From NCBI GenBank assembly GCA_001599975.1, contig BCIO01000005.1:1674001-1738000 (forward strand): DNA of 64,000 nucleotides, read 5' to 3'. Numbering within the stretch: the first letter of the stretch is position 1; each line of letters opens with the position of its first letter. Position numbers and translations under genes: made by a program. The stretch is from Cystobasidiopsis lactophilus. Lineage: Eukaryota > Basidiomycota > Agaricostilbomycetes > Agaricostilbales > Chionosphaeraceae. The notes beneath the pieces are model-generated. The model made no database searches. It worked only from the letters and a program-made list of their open reading frames with translations, and was not told the origin of the DNA. Positions 57,661-64,000 of this stretch are shown here, in pieces.

Positions 57661-59507
57661 CTAGTTGGTTTCACCGGCCAATTCCTGCAATTCGCTCTTG
57701 AAAAGGTCCACCAAGTTGCGCAGGCGCAGCCTTTGTGCGAGCTTCATGCCTGCAGTCATGGTGGCCACCTCGGTGTCCGTCTCATCCCAGAAAACCTTCC
57801 GGTTGTCAGGCGTATACAGCCTGTAGGTGGCCAGGATATCAGCGTCGATTCCTAAATTGGCGCCAATCTCCAACTCCGACAGCGATGCGATGTACTCTTG
57901 CAACTTTGCTTCGCTCGCGTTGGACTGAGGGAGGTCGTCGTCGTTGGCCGGAGGGTTTCTTCCGATGGGCTGCTCTTGATTGCCGAGGGCATCTGAGGCT
58001 TGCGTTCGGGCGACAGGTTCTTTGGTCGTGGTCGGATTCGATCTGCTGGAGGCTGCGCTCTTCTTGAGTCTCTTGATGGGGTTGACAGAGAGCTTGTCTG
58101 AAGGAGCCGCGCGCTTCTTGGAGGTTCCAGCCACCGGGCGAGCGGAAGGTACGTCGTCATTCTTTGAAGCGGCGCTACCAGGTGCGTTGCCATTGAAGCG
58201 GGAATGGGACGGGCCTGCCTTGGGCGCAGTCGCGAGACGGCCGGCTTCCTCTGAGATGATTCCCAAGTCGACCAAGACTTTTCGAGAGGCAAAGTAGAAC
58301 TGAAAAATGAGATATGGATACTAATGGGCAGTTGTCAGGTCAGGTCGATGGGCAGGACGGGAGAGAACAAATACATCGGTCTCTTGGGACTCGCGACTCC
58401 AGTCATAGCGGTCAAAGTTCTCATCGATACCGTTCGTGTCGTCGGTAGATCTGAGAAACAGCTTTTTGAGACACGCTCAAAGAAAGAGAGGGAGAGGATC
58501 AGACTCACACTTTAGGACCCAGAGCAGCGAAATGGCTGTGGTTCTTGAGACGGCCAGCTTTGAAGAGGTCCTTCTCCATTTGTGGTTCCTCCATCACATA
58601 GACACCTATGTCAGCGTCCTTGAGGTCTTCGGGCTTCAATCCACCGTCGTCCGTCCGCTGCCGGTACACCTCGACTCGGATGGATGACCAAGCCTTCTGT
58701 CCCTGCCGATGTTTCTCCTTGATGGGTTTGGCTGTCGCCGAACGCGCATGAAACATGAATGGACGATAGTCCCAACGTGCCACCTCCTTGTCGTCGTCTA
58801 TATCGTAGATCGGAGTGGGCAAGTGGACGCCGCACTCGAAATAGGCCCTGCCGTCCGTTCGAGGACCAGTGACAAGCAAGTTGGTAACAGGGCTGCCAGA
58901 GCATAAGCGCTCCCTCGAGGCCATCGTCAATAGCGCCTCACCCAGAAGCCCCATTGAGATACGTAATGACCGTACGGTCGCCATTGTCGTTAGCGTGGTA
59001 TTCGCGATTCTTGGACTTGCGCATTGGAAGGTGCCAAGGTGAGCCATTTGGGTTCCGTTGATCCAGGGCTATGGCGAAGTAGCTGCCAGTGCTAGACCTC
59101 TCAGTCGACACTCCAGATGCTGGCACGAAGCACGCACGGATTTTCATCATCCACCGCAATCCAGCCCTCGACCATCTCTACTTCGACCTCTTGACCTTTC
59201 GCTCGAGCCCGAGGATCCTTCATTTTGCGATGTGTCGCCTTATGGATCTCGGGGTTGCTCCAGAGCGTGCTTTCTCTGACTTCTTCGAGCTAGACGGTGA
59301 TGCCGGAACAATCAGTCACCAAGCGAAGACCACAAAACTTGACACACACACCGCACTGGAGTTGTCCTTTGTTGTCATGATAGAGCAATGAAGTCGCTCC
59401 GCATCATAGCTCAGCGAGTTGGGCCTATTCTCCTGAAACCATCGCAGGGAATTGTATGGGGTGTTGATATACCTCAATGTTTGCCGTGGCTTCTTCCCCC
59501 TGGCCAT
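57661..59507 (-). CDS. Tandem paralogue C of the same family
   Basis: Starts MARGKKPRQTLRYINTPYNS, with SLSYDAERLHCSIMTT aligning to B. Then KDPRARAKGQEVEVEM, GWIAVDDENP and the phase-2 intron, YFAIALDQRNPNGSPWHLPM, VITYLNG, YRPFMFHARS, AWSSIRVEVYRQR, KAGRLKNHSHFAALGPKV and YPYLIFQFYFASRKVLVDLG. The C terminus is LGIDADILATYRLY, VFWDETDTEVATM and LRLRNLVDLFKSELQELAG, more diverged than in A and B. The RPFMF before the IRVE strand adds to the DUF7918-like impression. Function unknown; some 5' exon borders are approximate. Confidence 0.72.
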
Positions 59508-59873
59508 TCAGTTCGCCGTTGGTTGTACAATGCGACGTGCTGTCAAGATGTGGACTCAAAGCGGCGCAATGAAGGTCAGGCAAGGTCACGAATGGGAGGC
59601 AAGAGGGGATCCCGCTCCCGAAACGGGGAGTCGGCCAACCCGCCTGTGGGAGCAGTAGCCTCATCGCTCGTATCTGGCGAGGCGTTGGAAGACATTCGGT
59701 AGCTTCAAGCATTGCCAGATTTATTGCATATTTCAATTCTCAGTTCAAAAGCAGTCTTCGAGGCGTTTAGGATAGCCGCCACTTTAAAGCTTAGGGTTCG
59801 GCCCGCTTGTGCTGTTTCGACAAACGACGTCAATTCTTCGCTCTGGTCGCACAGAGCAGGTGATGAAAGCACC
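59508..59873. other. Intergenic region between paralogue C and katG
   Basis: About 370 bp upstream of C and downstream of katG. Minus-strand frame 59425-59736 overlaps the start of C in another frame and has no recognisable domain. Confidence 0.4.
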
Positions 59874-62673
<2,800 letters not shown>

Positions 62674-63992
62674 ATGGTTTTGGACTTTGGTTTTGAAGCC
62701 GGCAGAGTCGCGCTCATCAGTGCGGGCGCTTCACTGTCTTCGCGTGTTGCCCTCGGCTGACGAACTGCCACAGCGGGGGTAGGCGCCATTGCGCAATTCT
62801 CTGATTAGCTTGTGCTGAGCCAGACCTTAGGCCGCCAGTGGTATGGGCCGAGCGTGCACTCTGCTTTGTGCCAAGGCAGGCCTCAAGCTGGTGTTGGTGG
62901 ATCTCAATGGTTCTTGCGGATTCCTTACAATGCCCATGAAGGACAGCACTTAACTCCGAGCTGGCCCAGCCAAAGGACTGGCGCAAGTCGCCGAGGATAC
63001 GGGATTGCCCAGCGAGAACCTGCTCGTCCAGCCTTTGGATGTTACCGACGACAAAGCCGTGACAGGGCTCTTCGAAAAAGTGGAAGCGACATTCGGCTAC
63101 TTGTCGTATGCCATCAACGCAGCTGGTGTGGGTGAGAAGAAGTACGGCTTTTTGCTTGACACCAAGTCAGAGGACGCCGACTGGCTGTTCGCCATTAACA
63201 CGCGCTCGCTCTCCAATTTTTGTCGACACGAAATTGCCTTGATGAGAAAGAATCCAAGGAGGGGCACGTATGGTGACGAAAGAGGCTCGATAGTCAACTT
63301 CGGCGTGGGTCTGCAGATTGAAGCGCTGAGTTCAGCTGCTGACGTTTTTCTGAGGGCAGTCGTACGCGTCTGAACACGGTAAGAGGATGGAAAATTCTGT
63401 TTGTATCCATACTCATGACAGGGGCTCCGCGCTCCCAACAATCGATAGGTGGCATGGGCATCACACCCAACTATACCGCCTCGAAATTTGCTGTCCTCGG
63501 CTTCACTAAGACGATGGCAATCGGATACGGTCCAGAAGGAATCCGAGTGAATGCAGTACTTCCCGGTGTGATAGATGTAAGTGACGCGCGTGCATGGGAC
63601 TCAAGAGCGACACTGATGGTGGCAAAAAGACCCCAATGGTGGGCCCCGAGTATAAAACCGAGTAGGGAGCGCGCCGGTTTGCGTGCCACTCTCGCAGCTC
63701 ACAACACCATTTTTTCAGCGCTTTCAAAGCTTCTATCCCACTTGGTCGATGGGGGGATCCTTCTGAGGTCGGCTACTCGGTCATGTTTCTGCTTTCTCCT
63801 CGAGCCTCCCTTATCAACGGTGTGGGCTTATAGTGAGTCATGTTTCGATATGCTTTACGATCCGAGAGAGCTCATTGCTCTCGCAGTGTCGACGGTGGTT
63901 TGGTGCGTAACGAATCCTTGGCTTCCGACGAAGAGCTGATCTTCTTAGGTCATTATGCAGGACTGTCATTGAACAAAAGTAGGACTGGGTAG
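62674..63992 (+). CDS. Short-chain dehydrogenase/reductase with YxxxK
   Basis: The first exon reads [15 protein letters not shown], followed by the cofactor loop [20 protein letters not shown] and VLVDLN. Then [38 protein letters not shown], the active-site stretch [17 protein letters not shown] and [12 protein letters not shown] follow. The C terminus is [30 protein letters not shown] and a tail stopping at 63990-63992. The join between RVALI and AASGMG is not resolved: no GT donor gives the right phase. An intron near 63300-63420 is also approximate. Substrate unknown. The gene appears to finish just before the window edge. Confidence 0.78.
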
Positions 63993-64000
63993 ACCTGATG

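Overview
The window is nuclear DNA from a compact fungal genome. Genes are closely spaced on both strands, and most are split by many short introns (about 48-70 bp, GT-AG with a few GC-AG, often with a CTRAC-like branch site). Fungal markers include a CFEM protein, Zn2Cys6 and C2H2 regulators, DUG3, a SAC1 lipid phosphatase, threonine deaminase, mevalonate diphosphate decarboxylase and a fungal-type catalase-peroxidase. The intron density, microexons and a tandem family resembling a basidiomycete DUF7918-like architecture suggest a basidiomycete, perhaps a small-genome Pucciniomycotina-type yeast. That placement is an inference. I see no rRNA, tRNA, CRISPR array, transposon or viral relic.

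Layout. 1-9.9 kb: the tail of an unknown gene, a C2H2 regulator, a LYR-motif mitochondrial protein, RIO2 kinase (40S maturation), an RBM39-like splicing factor, a stand-alone LigD-type 3'-phosphoesterase and deoxyribose-phosphate aldolase. 10-18 kb: a Zn2Cys6 factor, a glycerol-3-phosphate acyltransferase, a hypothetical gene and ornithine carbamoyltransferase. 18-29.9 kb: SAC1, an unknown acidic protein, an alpha/beta hydrolase, a tyrosine-less SDR, a secreted double-psi beta-barrel protein, a LaeA/UMTA-like methyltransferase, a CFEM GPI protein and mevalonate diphosphate decarboxylase. 30-40.5 kb: threonine deaminase, a MARVEL membrane protein with microexons, a possible PP1-docking protein, CPSF30/Yth1, an F-box-like protein and Sec17/alpha-SNAP. 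40.8-53.3 kb: DUG3, a DUF899 protein, mitochondrial ribosomal protein uL30m, two unknown genes whose reading frames overlap by 8 nt, an ACC-synthase-like aminotransferase, an HSL-type esterase, deoxyhypusine synthase and a kinesin-6. 53.4-59.5 kb: three tandem paralogues of an unrecognised family. 59.9-64 kb: catalase-peroxidase and a second SDR.

Most genes are unrelated housekeeping functions. The accessory-looking parts are the secreted/methyltransferase stretch at 24.7-28.4 kb and the tandem trio with katG at 53.4-62.3 kb. The trio is the strongest candidate for something undescribed. Its members share a first-domain intron at the same codon and phase, three conserved blocks and diverged proline/serine-rich middles. 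Other points worth checking are the phosphoesterase with a complete active site, the ATGACTGA start/stop overlap, a TGATCA palindrome that ends two convergent genes at once, and 14-nt and 11-nt microexons.

Gene models were built by hand from splice signals and reading frame. Starts and some exon borders are uncertain where stated.
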